From: Nostoc sp. RI_552
GTDB lineage: Bacteria > Cyanobacteriota > Cyanobacteriia > Cyanobacteriales > Nostocaceae
DNA length: 64,000 bases
Assembly (NCBI GenBank): GCA_016124525.1
Contig: WGNO01000016.1
Location: forward strand, 1 to 64,000
Reading direction: 5' to 3'
In this document: piece by piece, positions 25,677 to 33,387 of the stretch
How the letters are laid out: each line of letters opens with the position of its first letter
How positions within the stretch are numbered: the first letter of the stretch is position 1
Notes under the pieces: model-generated
What the model was told of the DNA's origin: nothing
The model's input: the letters and a program-made list of their open reading frames with translations, nothing else
Database searches by the model: none
Made by a program: the position numbers and the translations under genes

Positions 25677-26402
25677 ATGAACATTCCAAATTCTTTACCA
25701 GATGAAAATCCGTCCCATGAATTTCCTAATTCGTTAAATAAAGAGTTAGGTCAACACCAGTTGAGAGAACCCAGACTAAAAGTTGATGCACCGTTACAAA
25801 TGGTGGAAACAGCGTTTTTAGCCAGTGCTGGGAGCTTAATTTGGTTGATTAATTTGTACTTTCCTTTGGGTCCGGTATTACGGGTATTTTTCCCAGTACC
25901 AATTGCTTTAGTTTACCTGCGCTGGGGCAAAAGAGCTTCTTGGATGGCTGCTGTGACCTCGGGGTTACTGTTATCCGTGCTGATGGGGCCAATTCGCAGT
26001 CTATTATTTGTTATGCCTTTCGCTTTTATGGGGGTGCTTTTAGGAGCAACATGGCATCGTCGGTTTCCCTGGATTGTATCTATCAGTTTAGGTACGCTGT
26101 TGGGTACATTGGGGGTGTTTTTTCGATTGTGGTTGCTGTCTTTGTTTTCGGGTGAAGATCTGTGGGTTTATTTTATTAACCAGGTAACGGAACTGATAGA
26201 GTGGGCATTTTTGAGGATGCAATTATTAGCTACTCCCAGTTTACTTTTAATACAAGTGGGAGCACTGGTGTTAATTGTAATTAATAACTTTATTTATCTG
26301 TTTATGGTACACCTGGCAGCATGGCTGTTATTGGAACGTTTGGGAAATTATCTTCCCCGTCCGCCACAATGGGTACAAGTTCTTATGGATTATGAAGGTT
26401 GA
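25677..26402 (+). CDS. DUF2232 family membrane protein
   Basis: 241 residues with about 40 polar N-terminal residues, then five or six membrane spans (for example FLASAGSLIWLINLYF, VTSGLLLSVLMGPIRSLLFV, GTLLGTLGVFFRLWLLSLF, and the long VGALVLIVINNFIYLFMVHL). The layout and the phrase PVPIALVYLRWGKRASWMAA fit DUF2232, a family of predicted membrane proteins of unknown role found in many bacteria. The gene begins 53 bp after the Crp-type gene and ends 4 bp before the CobT-like start, so it is probably translated together with it. Confidence 0.7.
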   Translation: MNIPNSLPDENPSHEFPNSLNKELGQHQLREPRLKVDAPLQMVETAFLASAGSLIWLINLYFPLGPVLRVFFPVPIALVYLRWGKRASWMAAVTSGLLLSVLMGPIRSLLFVMPFAFMGVLLGATWHRRFPWIVSISLGTLLGTLGVFFRLWLLSLFSGEDLWVYFINQVTELIEWAFLRMQLLATPSLLLIQVGALVLIVINNFIYLFMVHLAAWLLLERLGNYLPRPPQWVQVLMDYEG

Positions 26403-26406
26403 ATAA

Positions 26407-27537
26407 TTGATTCGTATTTATACTGAAATAGAACAAGGTGAAAAATGGATTCGTCGGTATGGGGATTCTTTACCGATATTTGCCTGTGTTTTAGGTTTTA
26501 CTGATACTGCTCTCATTCCGGGCATTTCTGCCGCTGGTAGTACTCCAGAAGCACGAAAGTATACAGCTTGTGCTGACGCTGAGTTTTTATATTATGGGGC
26601 AGGAAGGAAACCTGTGTATCCCCTACCACCACTGATTGCGGGGGCTTCTCCGGTGCTAATTTCTCGGGCTGTGGTTGAAGCACTGAATATGCCAGTTTAT
26701 TTGTTTAATGCTGGATTACCTCAACCTGCCGCTGTACCATTGATTGATTTGGGTGGCTGTCCAGCTAAGTGTTTAAGTCAAGGTGCAGCTATGAACATTA
26801 CAACAGTAGACCATTTGCTACACCAAGGACTACTGTGGGGGGAACGTTTGGCTTTGAACCTTCAACAAGGATATTTGATTTTAGGGGAGTGCGTTGTGGG
26901 GGGTACTACAACTGCACTGGCAATTTTAACTGCCTTGGGTATAGACGCAGTGGGAAAAGTTAACAGTAGTCATCCTGTTTGTAATCATAAACAAAAGTGG
27001 GCAGTGGTAAAAGCTGGATTGGAGAAGATGAGGCAACGGAGAAAAGAAAAATTGTGTTTTTCCTCTCTTTCGTTAGATCCTTTAGAACTTGTTGCTGGGG
27101 TGGGGGATCCCATGCAAGTGGTGGTCGCTGGTATGGCCATCGCTGCTAGTCGTAGTTGTGGAGTTTTGCTGGCTGGTGGCACACAAATGCTGGCGGTTTA
27201 CGCTTTAATCTGTGCCATCGCCGATGCTTATAGCTTGTATTGGCAACCAGGAGCAGTGGTTGTGGGTACTACCCGCTGGGTAGCAGAAGATCCAACTGGT
27301 AGCACCGTTGACTTAGCCCTTGCCTTGGGTAAAACAATTCCTCCCTTATTTGCCACTCAGTTAAGTTTTGCAAAGTCTCGTTATCCCCAACTCCAAGCTT
27401 ATGACAAGGGTTTTGTGAAAGAAGGCGTAGGGGCAGGTGCTGCTTGCATTGCTGCTTATCTCAAGGAAAATTGGCAAGAAAAAGAATTTTTAACTGCCAT
27501 TGAAACTCAATTAGAGCGGCTGATAGGTTGTTTGTAA
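26407..27537 (+). CDS. CobT-like nicotinate mononucleotide phosphoribosyltransferase family protein
   Basis: 376 residues, cyanobacterial/archaeal branch of the nicotinate-nucleotide--dimethylbenzimidazole phosphoribosyltransferase family (UPF0284 type). Motifs: LGFTDTALIPGISAAGSTPE near residue 27, YPLPPLIAGASPVLISRAVV near 77, LGECVVGGTTTALAILTALG near 160 (glycine-rich phosphate site), GDPMQVVVAGMAIAASRS near 232 and GVLLAGGTQMLAVYAL. A role in the nucleotide loop of cobamides is inferred from the family; in cyanobacteria, which make pseudocobalamin, the base would be adenine. Start is TTG, 4 bp after the DUF2232 stop. Confidence 0.8.
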   Translation: MIRIYTEIEQGEKWIRRYGDSLPIFACVLGFTDTALIPGISAAGSTPEARKYTACADAEFLYYGAGRKPVYPLPPLIAGASPVLISRAVVEALNMPVYLFNAGLPQPAAVPLIDLGGCPAKCLSQGAAMNITTVDHLLHQGLLWGERLALNLQQGYLILGECVVGGTTTALAILTALGIDAVGKVNSSHPVCNHKQKWAVVKAGLEKMRQRRKEKLCFSSLSLDPLELVAGVGDPMQVVVAGMAIAASRSCGVLLAGGTQMLAVYALICAIADAYSLYWQPGAVVVGTTRWVAEDPTGSTVDLALALGKTIPPLFATQLSFAKSRYPQLQAYDKGFVKEGVGAGAACIAAYLKENWQEKEFLTAIETQLERLIGCL

Positions 27538-27682
27538 ACTATGTTTTTAAGTAGAAGCAGCAGTTGAGAATTGCTAAATGCTAATAACTAAGCCGTGAAA
27601 GTTCCATTTCCCATGGGAACAACAAAATTGCCTGAATCTAAGAACTGCTGACGGCCTTTTTTGGTACTCATCATTTAGTAAT

Positions 27683-28057
27683 TTAATGAATTCTATCTTT
27701 CATCAATTGTTCTTCTAAGGCAGCAATGCGATTGTATGCTGCTGTTAATTGTGCTGTTAGTCTTTGTATTTGAATTTCTGGTGTTAAGTTTTTATCTCCA
27801 CCTTGTCGATTCATCTCTAAAGACATGCCATCTGTTAATACATCCTTGTGTTCCATTTGTGGACTTAAATTTATATGTCCTTTAAACTGGTGGGCAACTA
27901 CCCCACTATTTTCTACGTAGTTATTCTTTGCTCGTGCATTTGCCAAAGAGCATTCTGAGAAAGCTTGAGCAACTCTATTATCAAGTTGCTCAATCACTTG
28001 GTAGAGGGCATCAAGTTTATGACTCAAAGTCAGGATATGTTTCTGTAGTGGTTCCAT
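27683..28057 (-). CDS. Hypothetical protein with terminal coiled coils
   Basis: 124 residues. Heptad-like helices at both ends (KHILTLSHKLDALYQVIEQL, and IQRLTAQLTAAYNRIAALEE) enclose a polar middle of about 60 residues. No catalytic motif, signal or membrane segment. ATG at 28057 is preceded by AGGAGG (on the minus strand, GGAGGAGGG just upstream), a strong ribosome-binding site that supports it as a real gene. Similar short coiled-coil proteins are common in cyanobacteria; I do not recognise a named family. Confidence 0.6.
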   Translation of the reverse strand: MEPLQKHILTLSHKLDALYQVIEQLDNRVAQAFSECSLANARAKNNYVENSGVVAHQFKGHINLSPQMEHKDVLTDGMSLEMNRQGGDKNLTPEIQIQRLTAQLTAAYNRIAALEEQLMKDRIH

Positions 28058-28395
28058 TAAATACCCTCCTCCTTTCGTCGGTACATTTTTTATATGTTAT
28101 TCAATTTACTGGTGATATTAACTATATTTTTGAATTATTTAATTTTTCCAAGATTTTGTCTATTTCTGAACACTAAGTATTTACTCATAAATAGGTCTTG
28201 ATATTTTAAACCAGTATTATTATTATTCATGATGATTGTGGAGAGAAATCAATTTATTAGCAGCGACTATTAGAATATTACTCTAAAGTCCGTAAATGTC
28301 TCGGTTTGCCGACATTATTCACAAAATACGGTCTAATAAGCAGTTGGGCTATAATTTTTTATAGTCAAAGTTCCAAAATTAAAAATCCAAAATCG

Positions 28396-29556
28396 ATGGA
28401 TCGACGCTCTTTTTTCTTGGGTGCAGGTGGACTGGGGCTTTCGCAGCTGTTAGTTGGTTGTGGCGGAAGCAACCAGACAAAATTCAATGTCCGGTTGTTA
28501 AAAGGTTCTATCCCCAGTCAGATAGTTACTCAGTTTCGCCGGAGTTTAGAGCAACAGGTACAGTTTAACTTTTCGCCTGTGGATCAGATACACGATTTGT
28601 TTAAACAATTGCAAACTTGGCAAAATAAATCAGAAACCAGTAATGATTCATTTTGGACTAGGTTCATGCCGTTTAAGCAATCCCATCCAAAAGTTCCATC
28701 TGATTTAGTAACCTTGGGAGATTATTGGCTGAAAGCAGCTATTGAGGAAAAACTTATTCAACCATTAGAAGAGGCAGAAGTCCAACAGTTAAAACATTGG
28801 TCTGCTTTAGATCAAAGGTGGAAGCAACTGGTAAAGCGTGATAATCAAGGCAACTGGGATACCGAAGGAGATGTTTGGGCTGCTCCTTACCGTTGGGGTA
28901 GTACGGTAATTGTTTATCATCGTGAAAAGTTCCAGAGTTTGGATTGGAATCCCCAGGATTGGAGTGATTTGTGGCGAGATGAATTGCGGGAGCGGATTTC
29001 TTTACTGGATCAATCTAGAGAAGTAGTAGGCTTGGTTTTGAAAAAGCTGGGGGCATCCTACAATACAGAAAATCTAAACACAATACCGGATTTAAAAAAT
29101 GAACTAAGGGCATTAAACCAACAGGTAAAGTTCTACAGTTCCAATAACTACTTAGAACCGTTAATTATTGGAGATACTTGGCTAGCTGTTGGTTGGTCAA
29201 CTGATATTATGTCGCTTCTGACGAATTATCCCCAGCTTGCCGTAGTGATCCCGAAATCAGGAACAGCAATTTGGGCTGACCTATGGGTGCGTCCTAAAGG
29301 AGTTAAAAAAGATACTTTTGCATCACAGTGGATTGATTTTTGTTGGCAACCAGATATCGCTAAAAAAATTTCTGTGCTAACTAGAAGTAATTCGCCAATT
29401 TCTTTTGATATTACCTCATGGGATCTTCAGAAACCATTTAGAAACCTGTTGCACAGCAATAGTGAAGTTTTCAACAAAAGTGAATTTTTGCGTCCTTTAC
29501 CTCCATCAGCAATTGAGCAATATGAATCTTTGTTCACAAAAATGAAACAAGGGTAG
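28396..29556 (+). CDS. Tat-exported lipoprotein, extracellular solute-binding protein (polyamine type)
   Basis: 386 residues from ATG 28396. The N-terminus MDRRSFFLGAGGLGLSQLLV then GCGGS joins a twin-arginine motif (RRSFFLG) to a lipobox with Cys22, so it should be folded before export and anchored to the membrane. The rest is a type 2 periplasmic-binding protein: DLVTLGDYWLKAAIEEKLIQ, VWAAPYRWGSTVIVYHREKF, WSDLWRDELRERISLLDQSR, LAVGWSTDIMSLL and KSGTAIWADLWVRPKG resemble PotD/PotF-like polyamine binders. The 30 codons upstream in the longer frame are not family-like. No ABC permease or ATPase lies next to it. Confidence 0.82.
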   Translation: MDRRSFFLGAGGLGLSQLLVGCGGSNQTKFNVRLLKGSIPSQIVTQFRRSLEQQVQFNFSPVDQIHDLFKQLQTWQNKSETSNDSFWTRFMPFKQSHPKVPSDLVTLGDYWLKAAIEEKLIQPLEEAEVQQLKHWSALDQRWKQLVKRDNQGNWDTEGDVWAAPYRWGSTVIVYHREKFQSLDWNPQDWSDLWRDELRERISLLDQSREVVGLVLKKLGASYNTENLNTIPDLKNELRALNQQVKFYSSNNYLEPLIIGDTWLAVGWSTDIMSLLTNYPQLAVVIPKSGTAIWADLWVRPKGVKKDTFASQWIDFCWQPDIAKKISVLTRSNSPISFDITSWDLQKPFRNLLHSNSEVFNKSEFLRPLPPSAIEQYESLFTKMKQG

Positions 29557-30010
29557 CAATTAGTTTTTTAGAAAGAGCGCAATAACTCTAATAATGATGT
29601 CAAAATCACAGGTATAAGTTGCTAAGAGTTTTTTTGATAGTTAAAGAGTCACAAGTTATGACCGTCTTTTCTCCCACTGCTACCTAAGGGGTTTACAAAA
29701 TCGTAACGCTATAGATAATCTAGCAAGCCCCAAATTTGCTAATTAATGGTCACGTCTACCCTGGCGGGTTATTTGTGTTGAGGCCGATGATTTACGAGTA
29801 ATGCATATTACTAAATATTAATTTATCTAAACTCTGATAGCAGAAAAGGGAAGTCTTTTCTAACCAGGTGTCCAATTACCTGATGAATGAGTTGTATTTG
29901 CTGGTTGGGAGTGGAAAACATGAGTATGATGAACAGACTAATTTTGGTGGAGTAGTTATTCTCCTAGCAGTATTGAAATTCTCATACTGTTACGTTTTTG
30001 TCGGAGAGTC
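29557..30010. other. 454-bp intergenic region
   Basis: AT-rich, between two plus-strand genes. I see no hairpin with T-run and no coding pattern beyond short chance frames. GTCGGAGAG eight bases before 30011 is the ribosome-binding site of the next gene. Confidence 0.5.
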
Positions 30011-30217
30011 ATGACACCTAAAGAATTTTTAGACAATTTAGCCACAGCCGCAACAGATGCCGAAAAACTAATGGTTGTTGCTCAATATCTCGAAACAACT
30101 GCAATGGACAATGCAACTACCCCAAAATGGCGGAGAATTCCTTATAGTTCCGAGATTGAAATGGCCCTGAGTAATGTTGCTTTTCATTTAGAAGCACTGG
30201 CCGAGGGGGGGAATTGA
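30011..30217 (+). CDS. Conserved small hypothetical protein
   Basis: 68 residues, soluble and helical (MTPKEFLDNLATAATDAEKL, then MVVAQYLETTAMDN and IEMALSNVAFHLEALAEGG). ATG has GGAGAG just upstream. The sequence has balanced composition and looks conserved-type, but I do not know its family. It converges with the 64-residue gene 10 bp further on. Confidence 0.6.
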   Translation: MTPKEFLDNLATAATDAEKLMVVAQYLETTAMDNATTPKWRRIPYSSEIEMALSNVAFHLEALAEGGN

Positions 30218-30227
30218 TTTTGCTGCT

Positions 30228-30422
30228 TTAATTCCCTTGTTGAATCCACTTTCGCCCTGCTTTCTCCGCGCCTTCGGGGGTATAGAAAATCTTGCCCTCA
30301 CCAAACATTTCACCCCCAGGACTAATCAAGCGGAACTGCCAGCAATTTTCTTCTTCAGTGTAAAATACTGTTAGGGTAACGTTATCAATGCCAACAACTA
30401 AGTGAATTTTGATGGTACTCAT
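30228..30422 (-). CDS. Conserved small hypothetical protein, beta-rich
   Basis: 64 residues, predicted beta-rich (IKIHLVVGIDNVTLTVFYTE, CWQFRLISPGGEMFGEGKIF) with a C-terminal helix (TPEGAEKAGRKWIQQGN). Looks like a compact soluble domain of the cyanobacterial DUF type; no motif allows a function. Ends 10 bp from the stop of the convergent 68-residue gene. Confidence 0.6.
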   Translation of the reverse strand: MSTIKIHLVVGIDNVTLTVFYTEEENCWQFRLISPGGEMFGEGKIFYTPEGAEKAGRKWIQQGN

Positions 30423-30545
30423 TAGTGGTATTTCGACGTCTACCTTTTTTTATTATTTTTAACATACTATTTTAACGTGTAGAGATAAATCAACTTAACT
30501 AACTTGCATTTTAAATTATGAATATTTTAAATTACTAATTACGCG

Positions 30546-31676
30546 TTATTCCCATAGTCTTCTCCTATTCTTCCCGCTTAATTTTTCGTGAGCATCATCT
30601 AATAATGCGGGAATATTTAATTTTTCTGGACAGCGAGGTAAACATTCACCACATTCTGTACAACGGTTTGCTTTCATTCCTGGAAACCAGTGACCAGCAT
30701 TTTCAAACATACCATAACGATATTTTCCATATTCTTTCATATCGTAGGCAACAGCTAGATTTCTTAACCGCAATACCTCTGGAATATTGATATTTTCTGG
30801 ACAAGGTAAACAAGCATAACATTGGCTACATTGTTCAGTTTTTAAGGCAGCTTTTTGATATTGTTCTAACTTTTGTAAAACTAAAGTTTCTGATAGTGTT
30901 AGTTGGCTATCATTATCAGCAACTTGTAAAGGTTCGATTAATTCATGTGGGTTAGCTGCGCCTACACTCAAAGTAGTAACCCGATGATCACTGAGTAAAA
31001 AGCGATAATTTAATGCTAAAGGTGAATAAGGCTGACAGAGGTTTCTTAACATTTGGGGTGGTGTGTAAAGGCGACCTCCTTTATCAGCTGGGGAAATGAT
31101 AAAAATGCCCATATCCTTTTCAGCAGCTAGTTGAATTGCTGGAGCATTACGTTGGAAAAAATAGTAATAATGTAGATTGACAAATTCAAACAAATCTGTA
31201 TTGATTGCCGCAATAATTACATCTAATGAACCGTGGGTGGAAAAACCAACGTGGCGCACTCGACCATCATTAAGGGCTTCGTGGACAGCCTTCATGCAGC
31301 CACCCTTGGCCTGTACCCACTGGAGATGTTCCCAGGTATTTAGGCCATGAATTCCTAAGCAATCTACATAATCTAGATTTAATCGTTCTAGGGAATCATT
31401 GATGCACTGACGCATACTATCAGCATCAATTGTGGGGCTGATTTTAGTGGTGATATGAATCTGGGAACGGGATGCTGACAATCCGCCTTTGATAGCTGAA
31501 CCAAGATACTCCTCACTTTTGCCATAACCCCTGGCTGTTTCGATATGATTCACTCCTAGAGCTAAGGCTTTAGCTATGGTGTGCCGGGCATTTTCCTTGT
31601 CAGCTAGGTAGCGCATTGTTCCTAAAGAAAAAACCGAGAGATGTAGGTTCGTTTTTCCAAAGCGTCGGTATTGCAT
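30546..31676 (-). CDS. Aldo/keto reductase with C-terminal 2x[4Fe-4S] ferredoxin domain
   Basis: 376 residues. TIM-barrel aldo/keto reductase: FSLGTMRY at 17-24, NHIETARGYGKSEEYLGSAI at 44-63 (catalytic Tyr in GYGKSE), YVDCLGIHGLN near 102, VRHVGFSTHG near 140. From about 280 a ferredoxin-like tail has two cysteine clusters, CSQCYACLPCPENINIP and CTECGECLPRCPEKLNIP, giving eight cysteines for two [4Fe-4S] clusters. Members of this fused family are thought to draw electrons through the clusters; substrate unknown. Stands alone on the minus strand. Confidence 0.85.
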   Translation of the reverse strand: MQYRRFGKTNLHLSVFSLGTMRYLADKENARHTIAKALALGVNHIETARGYGKSEEYLGSAIKGGLSASRSQIHITTKISPTIDADSMRQCINDSLERLNLDYVDCLGIHGLNTWEHLQWVQAKGGCMKAVHEALNDGRVRHVGFSTHGSLDVIIAAINTDLFEFVNLHYYYFFQRNAPAIQLAAEKDMGIFIISPADKGGRLYTPPQMLRNLCQPYSPLALNYRFLLSDHRVTTLSVGAANPHELIEPLQVADNDSQLTLSETLVLQKLEQYQKAALKTEQCSQCYACLPCPENINIPEVLRLRNLAVAYDMKEYGKYRYGMFENAGHWFPGMKANRCTECGECLPRCPEKLNIPALLDDAHEKLSGKNRRRLWE

Positions 31677-31830
31677 AAAATCTACTGTGAGCAGAGGGTT
31701 AGTCTGTGTTTGGTTTGTGTGTACACCCTGGAAAAAAGGAAAAAAGGAAGAAGGATTGGGCTAGAAGTACAATGTATTTTTTTCTGCACTTTCCCCCCGT
31801 GCTTATTCCTGCTTCCTAATGTTGACTTAA

Positions 31831-32328
31831 TTAGCTCTCGCCATTGCCAAAGCGTTTGATTAAATCTTCTGGACGAAGATTGGAAATAAATTCCCGGAAG
31901 GCTTGCTGTTCTGCTTCATCAGCGTCGCGGTCAACAGGGATTGAAGCATCGGAAACCACTTCTTCCATGACCCAGATAGGGGAGTTAGTGCGGAGAGCTA
32001 CAGCGATGGCATCACTGGGACGCGCATCAATTTCTTTTTTGATTTCCCCCTGCTGAACAATTAAGGCTGCATAAAATGTGTCCTTTTGTAAGGAGTGAAT
32101 AATCACCTTTTCTAGAATCATGGAACATGACTCTAAAAGATTCACAATTAAGTCGTGTGTTAACGGTCTGGGAGGCTTTTGATTTTCTAGCGCACCCATA
32201 ATTGCCCTTGCTTGCTCCTGTCCAATATAAATTGGCAAAGCACGTCGATCTGAAGCATCTTTCAAAAGTACGATGGGACTGCGGGTTATGGCATCTAATG
32301 CTATGCCAGCGACTCTCATTTCAATCAT
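31831..32328 (-). CDS. Bifunctional nuclease family protein (DUF151)
   Basis: 165 residues. Typical DUF151 blocks: MIEMRVAGIALDAITRSPIV at 1-20, LPIYIGQEQARAIMGALE at 31-48, RPLTHDLIVNLL near 55 and DARPSDAIAVALRTNSPIWV near 103. The family is named after a plant protein with RNase and DNase activity; bacterial members are mostly uncharacterised. The C-terminal third is acidic and may be flexible. It diverges from ribE, with 340 bp and a gene relic between. Confidence 0.85.
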   Translation of the reverse strand: MIEMRVAGIALDAITRSPIVLLKDASDRRALPIYIGQEQARAIMGALENQKPPRPLTHDLIVNLLESCSMILEKVIIHSLQKDTFYAALIVQQGEIKKEIDARPSDAIAVALRTNSPIWVMEEVVSDASIPVDRDADEAEQQAFREFISNLRPEDLIKRFGNGES

Positions 32329-32383
32329 TGCCTAAGCCTCTACAATCCTTTGGATGATTGGGTGCTGTGTAACAAATAGTACC

Positions 32384-32545
32384 CTAGCACTGGGTAAATT
32401 GGGGGCGGAAATAAACATAACCATTGTTCTCTATAATTGCTTCTATTAAACTCCGAACTTGTTGTGAACACCAGAGTAGGTCAAGGTCGTCTATGTAGAC
32501 AATAACCTTCTTAACCAAGTATGCCTTGTGAAGGATGCGAATATG
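32384..32545 (-). pseudogene. Short relic with a Walker-B-like IDDLD motif
   Basis: A 53-codon minus-strand frame without a start codon reads HKAYLVKKVIVYIDDLDLLW, then SLIEAIIENNGYVYFRPQ to a TAG. hhhhIDDLD followed by a helix is the Walker B region of KAP/STAND-type P-loop NTPases, so it may be a scrap of such a gene. Too short for a firm family call. Confidence 0.35.
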
Positions 32546-32667
32546 TTAATAAATCTATACTAAAAATAGTCAGAAATTATACTCAAAGTGTTCTACATTA
32601 ATGTCATAATTACAGTGGATTTTCGGGAAAATTAGGCAATAAATAGAATTAGTTTGAAAAAAAAGCC

Positions 32668-33330
32668 GTGTTTACAGGATTAATCCAATCTCTAGGAACA
32701 ATGAAACCCTTGGGGGGCGATAGTTGGCAGATTAGCTTTGCAAGTCAGTCTTCTGTTGTTATTATGCAGGACTTGGCTTATGGCGATAGTGTTGCGGTGG
32801 ATGGCGTTTGCTTAACAGTGGAGAAAATCTTAAATAACGGGTTTATCGCTACTGCTTCACCGGAAACTCTGCGCCGAACGACTTTGGGAGAAGAGGAAAC
32901 ACAACAGAGATATGTGAACTTAGAAGCTTCGTTGCGGGTGGGAGGTAAAGTAGGCGGTCATTTTGTCATGGGTCATGTAGATGGTGTGGGTCAATTGGTA
33001 GCAGCTAAACAAACTGCTAGTTCTTGGGAGATGACCTTTACTGCACCCAATGCGATCGCGCGGTATATTGTCCCCAAAGGTAGCATTGCTGTAAATGGTG
33101 TGAGCCTAACAATAGCTGCATATGAGCCGGAATTATCTCAGTTTACAGTGGCAGTAATTCCCCTGACCTATGACGAAACAAATCTCCGTGATCTTGTCTC
33201 TGGCAGTTGGGTAAATTTAGAAGGGGATATTTTGGGCAAATATGTGGAGAAGTTTCTTTCCAATGGGAGACAACAGGGGCAAACCGATGTAGTGACACCT
33301 GCTTTTTTAGCAGAACATGGATATCTGTAA
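32668..33330 (+). CDS. ribE: Riboflavin synthase, alpha subunit
   Basis: Dismutates two 6,7-dimethyl-8-ribityllumazine to riboflavin. 220 residues with two lumazine-binding repeats: repeat 1 starts MFTGLIQSLGTM and has DSVAVDGVCLTVEKI near 45; repeat 2 starts near 93 with GGHFVMGHVDGVGQL and has GSIAVNGVSLTIAAY near 137. The join GGKVGGHFVMGHVDG is the usual signature. Start is GTG (the second codon on reads FTG as in the family). No FMN riboswitch is visible upstream. Confidence 0.93.
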   Translation: MFTGLIQSLGTMKPLGGDSWQISFASQSSVVIMQDLAYGDSVAVDGVCLTVEKILNNGFIATASPETLRRTTLGEEETQQRYVNLEASLRVGGKVGGHFVMGHVDGVGQLVAAKQTASSWEMTFTAPNAIARYIVPKGSIAVNGVSLTIAAYEPELSQFTVAVIPLTYDETNLRDLVSGSWVNLEGDILGKYVEKFLSNGRQQGQTDVVTPAFLAEHGYL

Positions 33331-33387
33331 TTAGGGAGTGGGTTTTGAGTATTAGAAAAACTCTTCCCCAATCCCCAATCCCCATTC

